Part shown: positions 1 through 5,981 of the stretch, one piece after another
How the letters are laid out: every line of letters begins with the position of its first letter
How positions within the stretch are numbered: the stretch's first letter is position 1
NCBI GenBank assembly: GCA_001778785.1
Contig: MFIE01000029.1
Coordinates: 1 to 15,751 of the forward strand
Direction of reading: 5' to 3'
DNA: 15,751 nt
Source: Candidatus Giovannonibacteria bacterium RIFCSPLOWO2_01_FULL_46_13
GTDB taxonomy: Bacteria > Patescibacteriota > Minisyncoccia > JACPKW01 > UBA11713
Notes under the pieces: generated by a model
What the model saw: only the letters and a program-made list of their open reading frames with translations
What the model was told of the DNA's origin: nothing
Databases searched by the model: none
Translations under genes and position numbers: made by a program

Positions 1-2
1 AC

Positions 3-2060
3 GGTGACACGACAGAAGGCGGCGGAGGAGGCGGAGGTGGCTCCGGGAAAGTGACTGGCACTAATACTTCTGCTGTTGATGGATCAGACGGCACCGCTGG
101 CGGCGCCGGCGGGGCGGCTGCCAATAATACCGATCCGGATTATTCCGGATCTTCCGGGGATGGCGGCGCCGGGGGAAATGCGGCCAACGGAACCAATGGA
201 AATGACGGGCTTGTGGTCATTGTTCCCAGCGGAGGGGGGCGGGCGGAGCGTTCGGTCGGCCGCGTCGGCCAGGCTTTATTTTTTGACGGCGCCGCGTCTT
301 CAACGGTCGGCAATGTCGCGAGCGGCATCAAATCTATTTCTTTCTGGATCAAGGCGGACGACACGACGTCGCGCGGGATTATGGCGTTTAATAATTCGGC
401 GAGGATTGAGCTTGATGGAAGCGGCAATATTGCAACGGCCGGTTTTACAAACGCGAAAATTTATATCAATAGTGTTGAAAATTCTGCACTGCCGAACACC
501 GGCTGGCATAATATTGTCGTAACGGATTCAACCGGCATCAACGCTTCGAACGTGAAATTCGCGACGACGTCGAATCCTTTTATAGGAAAACTGGACGAAG
601 TAAGATTTTACAATGAAGTGCTTTCGGCGGAAGAAATCAAACGCCTATACAAAATTGGCGGGACACTGACCATAAATAAGTCGAGTTTTACGGGCTCTCT
701 CGCGGACGGGCTTGTCGGCTTCTGGTCATTCGACTCTCCGGACATGGCGGGAAATGTTGCCTACGATAGAAGCGGGCAAGGGAATAATGGCACTCTTACC
801 AATGGTCCCGTACGCACCATGGGTAAAGTAGGCCAGGCGCTGGATTTTGATGGAAGAGGCCCAACAGTCGGTGGATATATCGCCGTACCAGATAATTCAC
901 TATGGAATTTCGGCAATAATGATTTTTCGATTACTTTTTGGGCTAAATTTGACGATCTAAGCGGCACAAGTGGCAACACGGGGGTCCGTGATCTAATAGG
1001 CCAATCTAATGGGGGAGGCACAGAAGACAAATGGATGATTGGATATAATTTTCCGGCAACAAATCAGATTTCGCTCCACATGAACGGCAGTACTATTAAA
1101 AATATTACTGCGAATTGGGCAGCTTCGACAAACAAGTGGTATCACATTGTTTTTACAAGGCAATCTAATATCTGGAAATTCTATATTGATAAAGATAGTA
1201 TTTCTTCAGAAACTTATGCGGACGCCGTGCCAGATTCAACGTCTACATTAAAAATTGGAACAGACGGAGAATTGTGGAGATATCACGACGGCCAAATTGA
1301 CGATGTCCGTATCTACAACCGTGCGCTTTCGGCGGAAGAAATCAAGCGCCTTTACAACATCGGCGGGACGTTTAAGATAAATTCTTCTGCGGGCTCCGGA
1401 AGTCTCGAAAATGGTTTGGTGGGGCACTGGACTTTCGACGGCCCGGATATGTCGGGAAATACCGCGTACGACAAATCCGGACAGGGGAATAACGGAACGC
1501 TCACCAACGGCCCGATCCGCACCATCGGCAAAATCGGCCAAGCGTTGGAGTTTGATGGGAGCAGTAGTTACGTTGGGCTGACCAGCGACACGGGAACCTT
1601 CTCCGCGTTCACCGTCTCTCTCTGGGCAAAACGCAGCGGAGCTGGCGTTAATTGGCCGAGACTGTTCTTGAGTACGCGCGTAAACAAATCCATCACAATT
1701 GCTGAGCACGGGACAGTTGCCGGCGGCCTACTTTTCAGACTTACGAAGTCGGCTGCGTATACCGACATGACGACTTCAGCCGGTGCCCTCACCAACAACT
1801 GGAGACTTCTGACATTCACGTGGGACGGGAATACAATGAGAATCTATATTGATGGCCAAGCGACAAGCACACCCGTTTCCTTTACTGGCCCGATTGATTC
1901 GGTAGTAGCAGAGCAATTGCCGGTCATTGGCGGGGAAACTGCTGACCATGAGGGTATAGGCAACGCTTCGTGGTTTAACGGCTCCATCGACGAAGTCCGC
2001 GTATACAACAAAGCTTTAAGCGGGGACGAAATAAAACGTCTCTACGAGATGGGAAGATAG
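3..2060 (+). CDS. Glycine-rich triple-LamG surface protein, 3' part
   Basis: This frame is open to the left edge, so the real start lies outside the window. The GTG at 51 is not a convincing start, because the upstream in-frame codons continue a glycine-rich segment (eight glycine codons at 18-41). After that segment come three concanavalin A-like (LamG_3 type) domains at about 249-654, 708-1359 and 1413-2049. Each ends in the same signature: D-[ED]-V-R-x-Y-N, then LS-x-[ED]-EIKRLY (594-654, 1299-1359, 1989-2049). Domains 2 and 3 open with GLVGxWxFD and SGQGNNGTLTNGP; domain 1 lacks that opening and is shorter. No signal peptide or membrane anchor is visible in the part seen. Such proteins are usually secreted or surface-bound and bind glycans or other proteins; the ligand here is unknown. 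The LamG call is firm, the biological role is not. Confidence 0.82.
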   Translation, partial: GDTTEGGGGGGGGSGKVTGTNTSAVDGSDGTAGGAGGAAANNTDPDYSGSSGDGGAGGNAANGTNGNDGLVVIVPSGGGRAERSVGRVGQALFFDGAASSTVGNVASGIKSISFWIKADDTTSRGIMAFNNSARIELDGSGNIATAGFTNAKIYINSVENSALPNTGWHNIVVTDSTGINASNVKFATTSNPFIGKLDEVRFYNEVLSAEEIKRLYKIGGTLTINKSSFTGSLADGLVGFWSFDSPDMAGNVAYDRSGQGNNGTLTNGPVRTMGKVGQALDFDGRGPTVGGYIAVPDNSLWNFGNNDFSITFWAKFDDLSGTSGNTGVRDLIGQSNGGGTEDKWMIGYNFPATNQISLHMNGSTIKNITANWAASTNKWYHIVFTRQSNIWKFYIDKDSISSETYADAVPDSTSTLKIGTDGELWRYHDGQIDDVRIYNRALSAEEIKRLYNIGGTFKINSSAGSGSLENGLVGHWTFDGPDMSGNTAYDKSGQGNNGTLTNGPIRTIGKIGQALEFDGSSSYVGLTSDTGTFSAFTVSLWAKRSGAGVNWPRLFLSTRVNKSITIAEHGTVAGGLLFRLTKSAAYTDMTTSAGALTNNWRLLTFTWDGNTMRIYIDGQATSTPVSFTGPIDSVVAEQLPVIGGETADHEGIGNASWFNGSIDEVRVYNKALSGDEIKRLYEMGR
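594..857 (+). repeat. LamG linker repeat, copy 1
   Basis: This is a roughly 265-bp tandem-type coding repeat. It encodes the end of LamG domain 1, a short GGT...INxSS linker and the first strands of domain 2. The same segment recurs at about 1299-1562 with a constant offset of 705 bp (235 codons). The last third of the domain-end signature recurs again at 1989-2055. Protein similarity across the pair is strong, with shared stretches such as SGQGNNGTLTNGP. The domain cores between the repeats are far more divergent. Confidence 0.75.
1299..1562 (+). repeat. LamG linker repeat, copy 2
   Basis: This is the second copy of the domain-end, linker and domain-start segment described at 594-857, in the same reading frame and orientation. 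It joins LamG domain 2 to domain 3. Conserved linkers around divergent cores are what domain duplication, or recombination that swaps domain cores, would leave. Confidence 0.75.
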
Positions 2061-2082
2061 AAAAGAATTACCGATGGAAGCA

Positions 2083-2105
2083 ACTTGGAAGCTTCGCTTC
2101 CAAGT
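2083..2105. repeat. REP-like palindrome, upstream copy
   Basis: This is a perfect inverted repeat with arms ACTTGGAAGC (2083-2092) and GCTTCCAAGT (2096-2105) and a 3-nt loop, TTC. It sits 22 nt after the LamG stop codon and 14 nt before the transposase start. No T-run follows, so it is not a standard intrinsic terminator. The likely role is transposase recognition of the single-stranded hairpin, inferred from RAYT and IS200/IS605 biology. Confidence 0.85.
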
Positions 2106-2113
2106 GTTAATCT
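2085..2113 (+). promoter_or_regulatory. Possible transposase promoter
   Basis: A -35-like TTGGAA (2085-2090) lies inside the upstream palindrome. After a 17-bp spacer comes a weak -10-like TAATCT (2108-2113), then exactly 6 nt, then the transposase ATG at 2120. The -10 matches only the loose TANNNT form. The spacing is the same as for the better candidates elsewhere in the window. If real, hairpin formation or transposase binding could block this promoter. Confidence 0.3.
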
Positions 2114-2119
2114 AAAAGG

Positions 2120-2758
2120 ATGAGGAAAACGCAATTCGCTAACGGCGAGTTTTATCACGTATATAATCGTGGCGTAGACAAGCGGAGCATATTTTTAGAT
2201 AAATGGGATTTTGATAGGTTTTTAAAAAGCATGGAAGAGTTCAATGCTATAGATCCCATAGGAAGCATATATGAAAATTCTTTTATAAAAGAGAAACCAT
2301 CCCAAAAGAAACTGGTAAATTTTATTGCGTATTGCCTGAACACCAATCATTTTCATTTTCTTATTAGGCAAGCGTCAGAGCAGGGGATTGAAAAATTCAT
2401 GCAACGATTAGGGACGGGATATACCAAATATTTCAATAATAGACATAAGCGCAACGGAATTTTATTTCAGGGTGTATTTAAGGTGGTCCACGTGGGCTCG
2501 AATAATTATTTACTACACTTAAGTTCTTATATAAATTTAAATTTCCGCGTTCACAAACTTGGAAGCGAAGCTTCCAAGTTGACCAAGTCGAGCTGGGAGG
2601 AGTATGCAAGCGGGAAAGAGGGCTTGTGTAAAAAAGATTTAGTCTTGAGGCAGTTTAAGGGCGCCGCAGAGTATAAGAATTTCGCGGAGGGCTCGCTTAA
2701 AGATATCTTGGGACGTAAGGAATCGCTAAGGGAGATGGAAAGTCTTTTGCTGGACTGA
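2120..2758 (+). CDS. REP-associated tyrosine transposase (HUH/Y1)
   Basis: This 212-residue protein belongs to the Y1_Tnp / TnpA_REP family, single-strand DNA endonucleases that nick and rejoin at palindromic hairpins. The metal-binding HUH motif is H77-F-H79 in the context NTNHFHFL. The likely catalytic tyrosine is Y137, in SSYINLN. The N-terminus (FYHVYNRGVDKR, residues 11-22) matches the usual family opening, which supports the ATG at 2120, with AAAAGG immediately before it. The tail after about residue 160 is basic and less conserved. The frame is intact with no stops, so the enzyme is probably functional. Residues K146-L154 (KLGSEASKL) are encoded by a copy of the flanking palindrome. 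The gene faces fmt convergently. Its AT-rich codon use differs from its neighbours. Confidence 0.88.
   Translation: MRKTQFANGEFYHVYNRGVDKRSIFLDKWDFDRFLKSMEEFNAIDPIGSIYENSFIKEKPSQKKLVNFIAYCLNTNHFHFLIRQASEQGIEKFMQRLGTGYTKYFNNRHKRNGILFQGVFKVVHVGSNNYLLHLSSYINLNFRVHKLGSEASKLTKSSWEEYASGKEGLCKKDLVLRQFKGAAEYKNFAEGSLKDILGRKESLREMESLLLD
2556..2580. repeat. REP-like palindrome inside transposase gene
   Basis: This is a perfect inverted repeat with 11-nt arms, AACTTGGAAGC (2556-2566) and GCTTCCAAGTT (2570-2580), and loop GAA. Its core is identical to the downstream copy and the reverse complement of the upstream copy. It is read in frame as KLGSEASKL without disturbing the protein and begins nine residues after the likely catalytic tyrosine. 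Confidence 0.85.
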
Positions 2759-2766
2759 TTATTTTT

Positions 2767-2797
2767 AGCCACTTGGAAGCGAAGCTTCCAAGTGGCT
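2767..2797. repeat. REP-like palindrome, downstream copy
   Basis: This is the longest copy, with 14-nt perfect arms AGCCACTTGGAAGC (2767-2780) and GCTTCCAAGTGGCT (2784-2797) and loop GAA. It lies between the convergent stops of the transposase (2758) and fmt (2804). It might slow RNA polymerase from both sides, but neither strand has a T-run after the stem, so calling it a terminator is not supported. Confidence 0.85.
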
Positions 2798-2803
2798 CCT
2801 ATA

Positions 2804-3601
2804 CTACCCGAGGATTTTTCCGATTATACCTTGGTGGCCGTTTAGGAAGGCTTCCGGTGCGGTTTCTTTCTTCCCCTCGAGTTTTATCAACTTCGGGATT
2901 ATGAAGCCGTCTTTGGTTGCGATTTTAAATCCGGAATTTTCTTTTGCGATTGTTCCAGGGGCGAGGTCATGAGAACTTTCTTGAGTCTCTGCGCTTATTA
3001 TCAAAAGGCGTTTTCCGTCGAGCATGGTGAAAGTTCCCGGGCTTGGGTTTAGGGCCCTAATCTCGCGCAATATTTCTTCGGATGTTTTTGACCAGTCTAT
3101 GTTCCCGTCTTCGGTTTTAAATAATTTCGCGCGCGTGACTTTTGATTCGTCTTGCTTTTGCGGAATAATTTTTTCATCGAGCCAAAGCGGAAGTGAATTT
3201 ACCAAAAGGGAAGGGCCGATTTCATCGAGCCTGCGCTCAATTTCTAAATACGTTTCTCCCGGTTTTATTTCCATTTCTTCTTGCGCGATTATATCTCCGG
3301 CGTCCGCTTTTGGGACAACTTTCAAAATTGTGACTCCGGTTTTTTCATCTCCGGCCAAAATCGCGGATTGTATCGGCGAGGGCCCGCGCCAACGCGGGAG
3401 CAGGGAATAATGTACGTTTATAAAACCCAGGCGCGGGATTTCCAAAACTTCTTTAGAAAGCAATTTTCCGTAGTAAGCGATTATGCCGAGGTCCGCACCC
3501 GCGGCGTTTTCCAAACCCTCCGCGACGCCGTAGCCCGCCTCGCGAAGCGCATCCAGGTAAACTTTGGAATATTTCGAAGTGCCAAGAAAAATTATTTTCA
3601 T
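2804..3601 (-). CDS. fmt: Methionyl-tRNA formyltransferase, compact form
   Basis: Fmt transfers a formyl group from 10-formyl-tetrahydrofolate to the amino group of initiator Met-tRNA in the cytoplasm. Family landmarks are clear: the start MKIIFLGTS, the catalytic triad N62, H64 and D103 (in INVHYSLLP and AGDI), the SLLPRWRGP loop at 66-74, and the C-terminal OB-like domain from about residue 200 (PGTIAKENSGFKIAT). It has 265 residues against about 315 in E. coli. The shortening is concentrated between residues about 25 and 37, where roughly 43 residues, including the usual PDRPAGRGKK loop, are missing in frame. HYSLLP replaces the usual HxSLLP with a bulky Tyr. The start overlaps the def stop by 4 bp (ATGA), so translation is probably coupled. 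The identification is firm; how it contacts tRNA without the loop is open. Confidence 0.93.
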   Translation of the reverse strand: MKIIFLGTSKYSKVYLDALREAGYGVAEGLENAAGADLGIIAYYGKLLSKEVLEIPRLGFINVHYSLLPRWRGPSPIQSAILAGDEKTGVTILKVVPKADAGDIIAQEEMEIKPGETYLEIERRLDEIGPSLLVNSLPLWLDEKIIPQKQDESKVTRAKLFKTEDGNIDWSKTSEEILREIRALNPSPGTFTMLDGKRLLIISAETQESSHDLAPGTIAKENSGFKIATKDGFIIPKLIKLEGKKETAPEAFLNGHQGIIGKILG

Positions 3602-4167
3602 TTTGACGCTTCTTCTTTCTCGAGTTCCTCGAGCGTTTTTAAATTAATGGCCGTGTCTATAAATAAAATCCCGTTTAAGTGGTCGGTTTCGTGCTGCATG
3701 GCTTGGGCAAAAAGGCCCGAGGCCGACTTCCGGAATTTTTTTCCGTTTTCGTTAAAAGCTTCTATCACCGCGCGCTTGGAACGCTTTATCTGCCCGAAAA
3801 TATTGTCTACTGAAAGGCATCCCTCCGGCACCAATTCTTTATCTTCGGAGACGCGAATTATTTTCGGGTTTATAAAAACGAAGTGCTTCCAGTTCTGCGA
3901 GGCTTTGGATTTTTTATACTCTTCGCGGTCAATTTTTTCCCGGTCTCGTTTTGTGATGAGTACCTCTTCGGAAATTAGAAAAATCGCAAGCGATTGGCCT
4001 ACTTGTGGTGCTGCAAGCCCGATCCCGATTTCGATGGAACGGAGGGTCGCCGACATATCGGCGATGAGCTTTTGGATTTTTTCTGATTTTATTTCTTCGG
4101 GCGGGACTTCTTTTGCGCGGGAGCGCAAAGTTTTGTCGGGCTCCTGAAGGACCGGTAAAATTGCCAT
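3598..4167 (-). CDS. def: Peptide deformylase
   Basis: The enzyme removes the N-formyl group from new proteins, reversing the modification made by the neighbouring fmt product. All three metallohydrolase motifs are present: GIGLAAPQ (48-55), EGCLS (115-119, metal ligand C117) and QHETDH (158-163, ligands H159 and H163, catalytic E160). At 189 residues it is slightly long. The extra length is a charged, Lys/Arg/Glu-rich insertion at about residues 67-95, before the FINP strand. It sits 7 bp after priA and overlaps fmt by 4 bp. A perfect TATAAT 6 nt before its ATG suggests it can also be transcribed separately from priA. Confidence 0.95.
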   Translation of the reverse strand: MAILPVLQEPDKTLRSRAKEVPPEEIKSEKIQKLIADMSATLRSIEIGIGLAAPQVGQSLAIFLISEEVLITKRDREKIDREEYKKSKASQNWKHFVFINPKIIRVSEDKELVPEGCLSVDNIFGQIKRSKRAVIEAFNENGKKFRKSASGLFAQAMQHETDHLNGILFIDTAINLKTLEELEKEEASK

Positions 4168-4173
4168 AATTAC

Positions 4174-4179
4174 ATTATA
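4174..4179 (-). promoter_or_regulatory. Candidate leaderless -10 for def
   Basis: On the minus strand this hexamer is a perfect TATAAT. It is followed by 6 nt (GTAATT) and the def ATG at 4167, so transcription would begin at or next to the start codon. It overlaps the priA stop codon. At the 17-bp spacing I see no good -35 (TAGCGT). The region is locally AT-rich, so chance is possible; the exact spacing shared with other genes is the main argument. Confidence 0.45.
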
Positions 4180-5968
4180 TTATTGAGTCTGGGTCTACGC
4201 TAATCTGCCACATCGGGCCGAGTTTTTCAAGGAGGGAGCGGAGGTTTTCTTCCGGCCATTTTTTCGGCTGAAGTTTCAGGAGAATGTTCCAGCGGTAGCG
4301 GTTTTTCAACCTTTCGTGGAAAGCGGGGAAGGATATCGGGTTTGAGCCTTTCAGCGTCTCCATGACTTTTTTTTCTTCGGCCTGCAGGAGCGAAAGGTTC
4401 TTGTCTTCGCGGCTAAGCTTGATCAATCTCGTGAACGGGGGATAAGAAAAATCTTCGCGCGCTTTTATTTCTTCCTGGTAAAAACTCGAGACGTTCCCGG
4501 CGATCGCGTCCGCGAGGAGTTTATTTTCCGAAAGACGAGTCTGCAAAATAATTTTCTTTGTAGCCTTTGATTTAAGCTCGCTTATAAGCCGAAAAATTGT
4601 CTCGTTTATCCGGAAATCCGGAATGGAGAAAAGATAATCGAGCGAGATTATCGCGACGAGGTCGAATTTCTGTTCCGGCCCAGAAAAAATTCTCTCTGTC
4701 TCGATCGCCACATTTTTTGCCTTAGGGAAAATTTTCGCGAATTCTTCTTTTACTTTTTCGATTCCAAGGCCGAAATCTTTTAACTTCCAGGAGCCGCAGT
4801 TCGAGCATACGATCGGGACTTCCTGCGATTTCAAGCAGTGGTGGCATAAAAATTTTCTTTTTCCCGTTCCCGCGCCGTGCAATATGAGGGGAGTGGAGCA
4901 GGATGGGCAGACCTCGAGGTGCGAACAATCCTGGCAGATCGTAAACGAGCTGTAACCCTTGCGGTTCGCGAAAAGGAGAATTTTTTCGTTCCGGAAAAGC
5001 GCTTCCTCGATTTCCCTTCGGAGCTCTTTCGATATCCAATGGAAGCCGTTTTCATCTTTAACCAAAGGAATTATTTTTGTTTCGATTTGCGATTGGATCC
5101 TTCCGGTCAGGGAATTTTTTGGTTCGATCTCGCCGTGCTCCGTTTTGTAAATCGTCTCAACGCGTAAGATTTGGTCGGACCAAATTAATTTCAAGCCTTT
5201 GGCCTCGGAAATTATTTCGAAAATTTTCCGCATGTCGAATGGGAATCCCTCGCGCTCTTTCCAAAGGCGCGAGCCCTCCTCGTCCACGATAAGCGTTTCA
5301 ATGTCGTTGCGCCCGAAAAATATCGCTTGGTACGTGCCCAAAATTAAAACCGGGTGCGCTTCTGTCGCCGTACGGTTATACGCGGTTAAATATTTTTTTG
5401 AAGTAAGCTCCGATGAAAAAGAAAAAACATAATTTTCGATACCTTTTCCCAATTCATTTTCTAAATTTTTTAGTGTATCGATTCGGGGGACTATTATGGC
5501 GAGACTCTTTTTTCGCGCGAAGTGCTCGCGGATCAAACCCTTAAAAAACTGGATCCTTTCTTCTTTTGACCCGCGGAAAGCGGATTTTTGGTGCCGTCCG
5601 GCTGGTTGATTTTCGGAGAGAATTAAACTTTTTGAAAGGAGGGCCTTGGGGATCAGGGAAGACAAGAGGATCGAGGACGGTATAAACAAATTTTTGGAAA
5701 TTTCCTCTAGAATCTTGAACCATTCTTCGCTTAAAAATTTTTCTTTTACGACAGAGGAAATCGGTTTTAACTTGAACGATTTTATTTTCTTTAACTCCGC
5801 TTTTTCTTCCGCGAGATCCGAGGTTTTCCAGACGACTGCGAAGGTCTCTTTGTTCCGGAAATTAATCTTGACCAGGTCCCCGCGGGCGGCATTTTTTGTG
5901 CTAAAATACGAAAGTGTCCCAGGGGCATAAATGCTCCGGGTTACGGGGATGACTTCAAGGACTTTCAT
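4175..5968 (-). CDS. priA: PriA-like primosomal protein N', helicase motifs lost
   Basis: PriA recognises stalled forks and reloads the replicative helicase. This 597-residue protein (E. coli PriA is 732) keeps the N-terminal DNA-binding region (about 1-105), the motif Ib context ILGTYQAIF (209-217), NRKGYS (335-340) and the zinc-binding module with eight cysteines in four CxxC pairs (345/348, 354/357, 375/378, 388/391). The SYPPF signature (508-512) marks the C-terminal domain. The helicase core is broken: where a P-loop GxTGSGKT is expected there is FRGSKEERI (131-139), the DEEH box reads DEEG (229-232), and no GRAGR-type motif VI follows. It therefore probably acts as a structural loader without ATPase activity, as proposed for actinobacterial PriA. 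It is first in the priA-def-fmt operon and starts 13 bp from the divergent murC. Confidence 0.88.
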   Translation of the reverse strand: MKVLEVIPVTRSIYAPGTLSYFSTKNAARGDLVKINFRNKETFAVVWKTSDLAEEKAELKKIKSFKLKPISSVVKEKFLSEEWFKILEEISKNLFIPSSILLSSLIPKALLSKSLILSENQPAGRHQKSAFRGSKEERIQFFKGLIREHFARKKSLAIIVPRIDTLKNLENELGKGIENYVFSFSSELTSKKYLTAYNRTATEAHPVLILGTYQAIFFGRNDIETLIVDEEGSRLWKEREGFPFDMRKIFEIISEAKGLKLIWSDQILRVETIYKTEHGEIEPKNSLTGRIQSQIETKIIPLVKDENGFHWISKELRREIEEALFRNEKILLFANRKGYSSFTICQDCSHLEVCPSCSTPLILHGAGTGKRKFLCHHCLKSQEVPIVCSNCGSWKLKDFGLGIEKVKEEFAKIFPKAKNVAIETERIFSGPEQKFDLVAIISLDYLFSIPDFRINETIFRLISELKSKATKKIILQTRLSENKLLADAIAGNVSSFYQEEIKAREDFSYPPFTRLIKLSREDKNLSLLQAEEKKVMETLKGSNPISFPAFHERLKNRYRWNILLKLQPKKWPEENLRSLLEKLGPMWQISVDPDSII

Positions 5969-5974
5969 GCAATA

Positions 5975-5980
5975 AGTATA
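5975..5980 (-). promoter_or_regulatory. Candidate leaderless -10 for priA
   Basis: The minus-strand hexamer TATACT is followed by 6 nt (TATTGC) and the priA ATG at 5968, giving a transcript that starts at the start codon. The 17-bp-spaced upstream hexamer is a T-run lying inside murC, which is not a good -35. Only 13 bp separate the priA and murC starts, so any priA promoter must extend into murC coding DNA. Confidence 0.4.
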
Positions 5981-5981
5981 A

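Larger units (their letters stand above)
2083..2797 (+). mobile_element. RAYT unit with three palindromes
   Basis: The unit is bounded by two hairpins, 2083-2105 and 2767-2797, whose 23-nt cores are exact reverse complements of each other (loop TTC on the left, GAA on the right). A single HUH/Y1 transposase gene lies between them and contains a third copy of the same palindrome. The arrangement resembles RAYT genes flanked by inverted REP sequences. There is no passenger gene, and I see no target-site duplication, which this enzyme class does not make. The DNA inside looks more AT-rich than the flanking genes, consistent with acquisition. The outer limits are inferred from the hairpins alone. 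Confidence 0.6.

Noticed and set aside
2767..2803. The 14-bp hairpin between the transposase and fmt as a bidirectional intrinsic terminator.
   Set aside because: Neither strand has a T-run after the stem, and the same hairpin core occurs at two other places in the unit, so a transposase-related role explains it better.
2804..2809. A GTAG tetranucleotide near the downstream palindrome, as found beside classical REP sequences.
   Set aside because: It is made by the last codon and stop of fmt, is several bases away from the hairpin foot, and is missing at the upstream copy.
3281..4147. A 288-codon plus-strand open frame opposite fmt and def.
   Set aside because: Its Phe/Ser/Arg-rich, motif-free product is the mirror of Lys/Glu-rich coding on the other strand, and both opposite genes are firmly identified.
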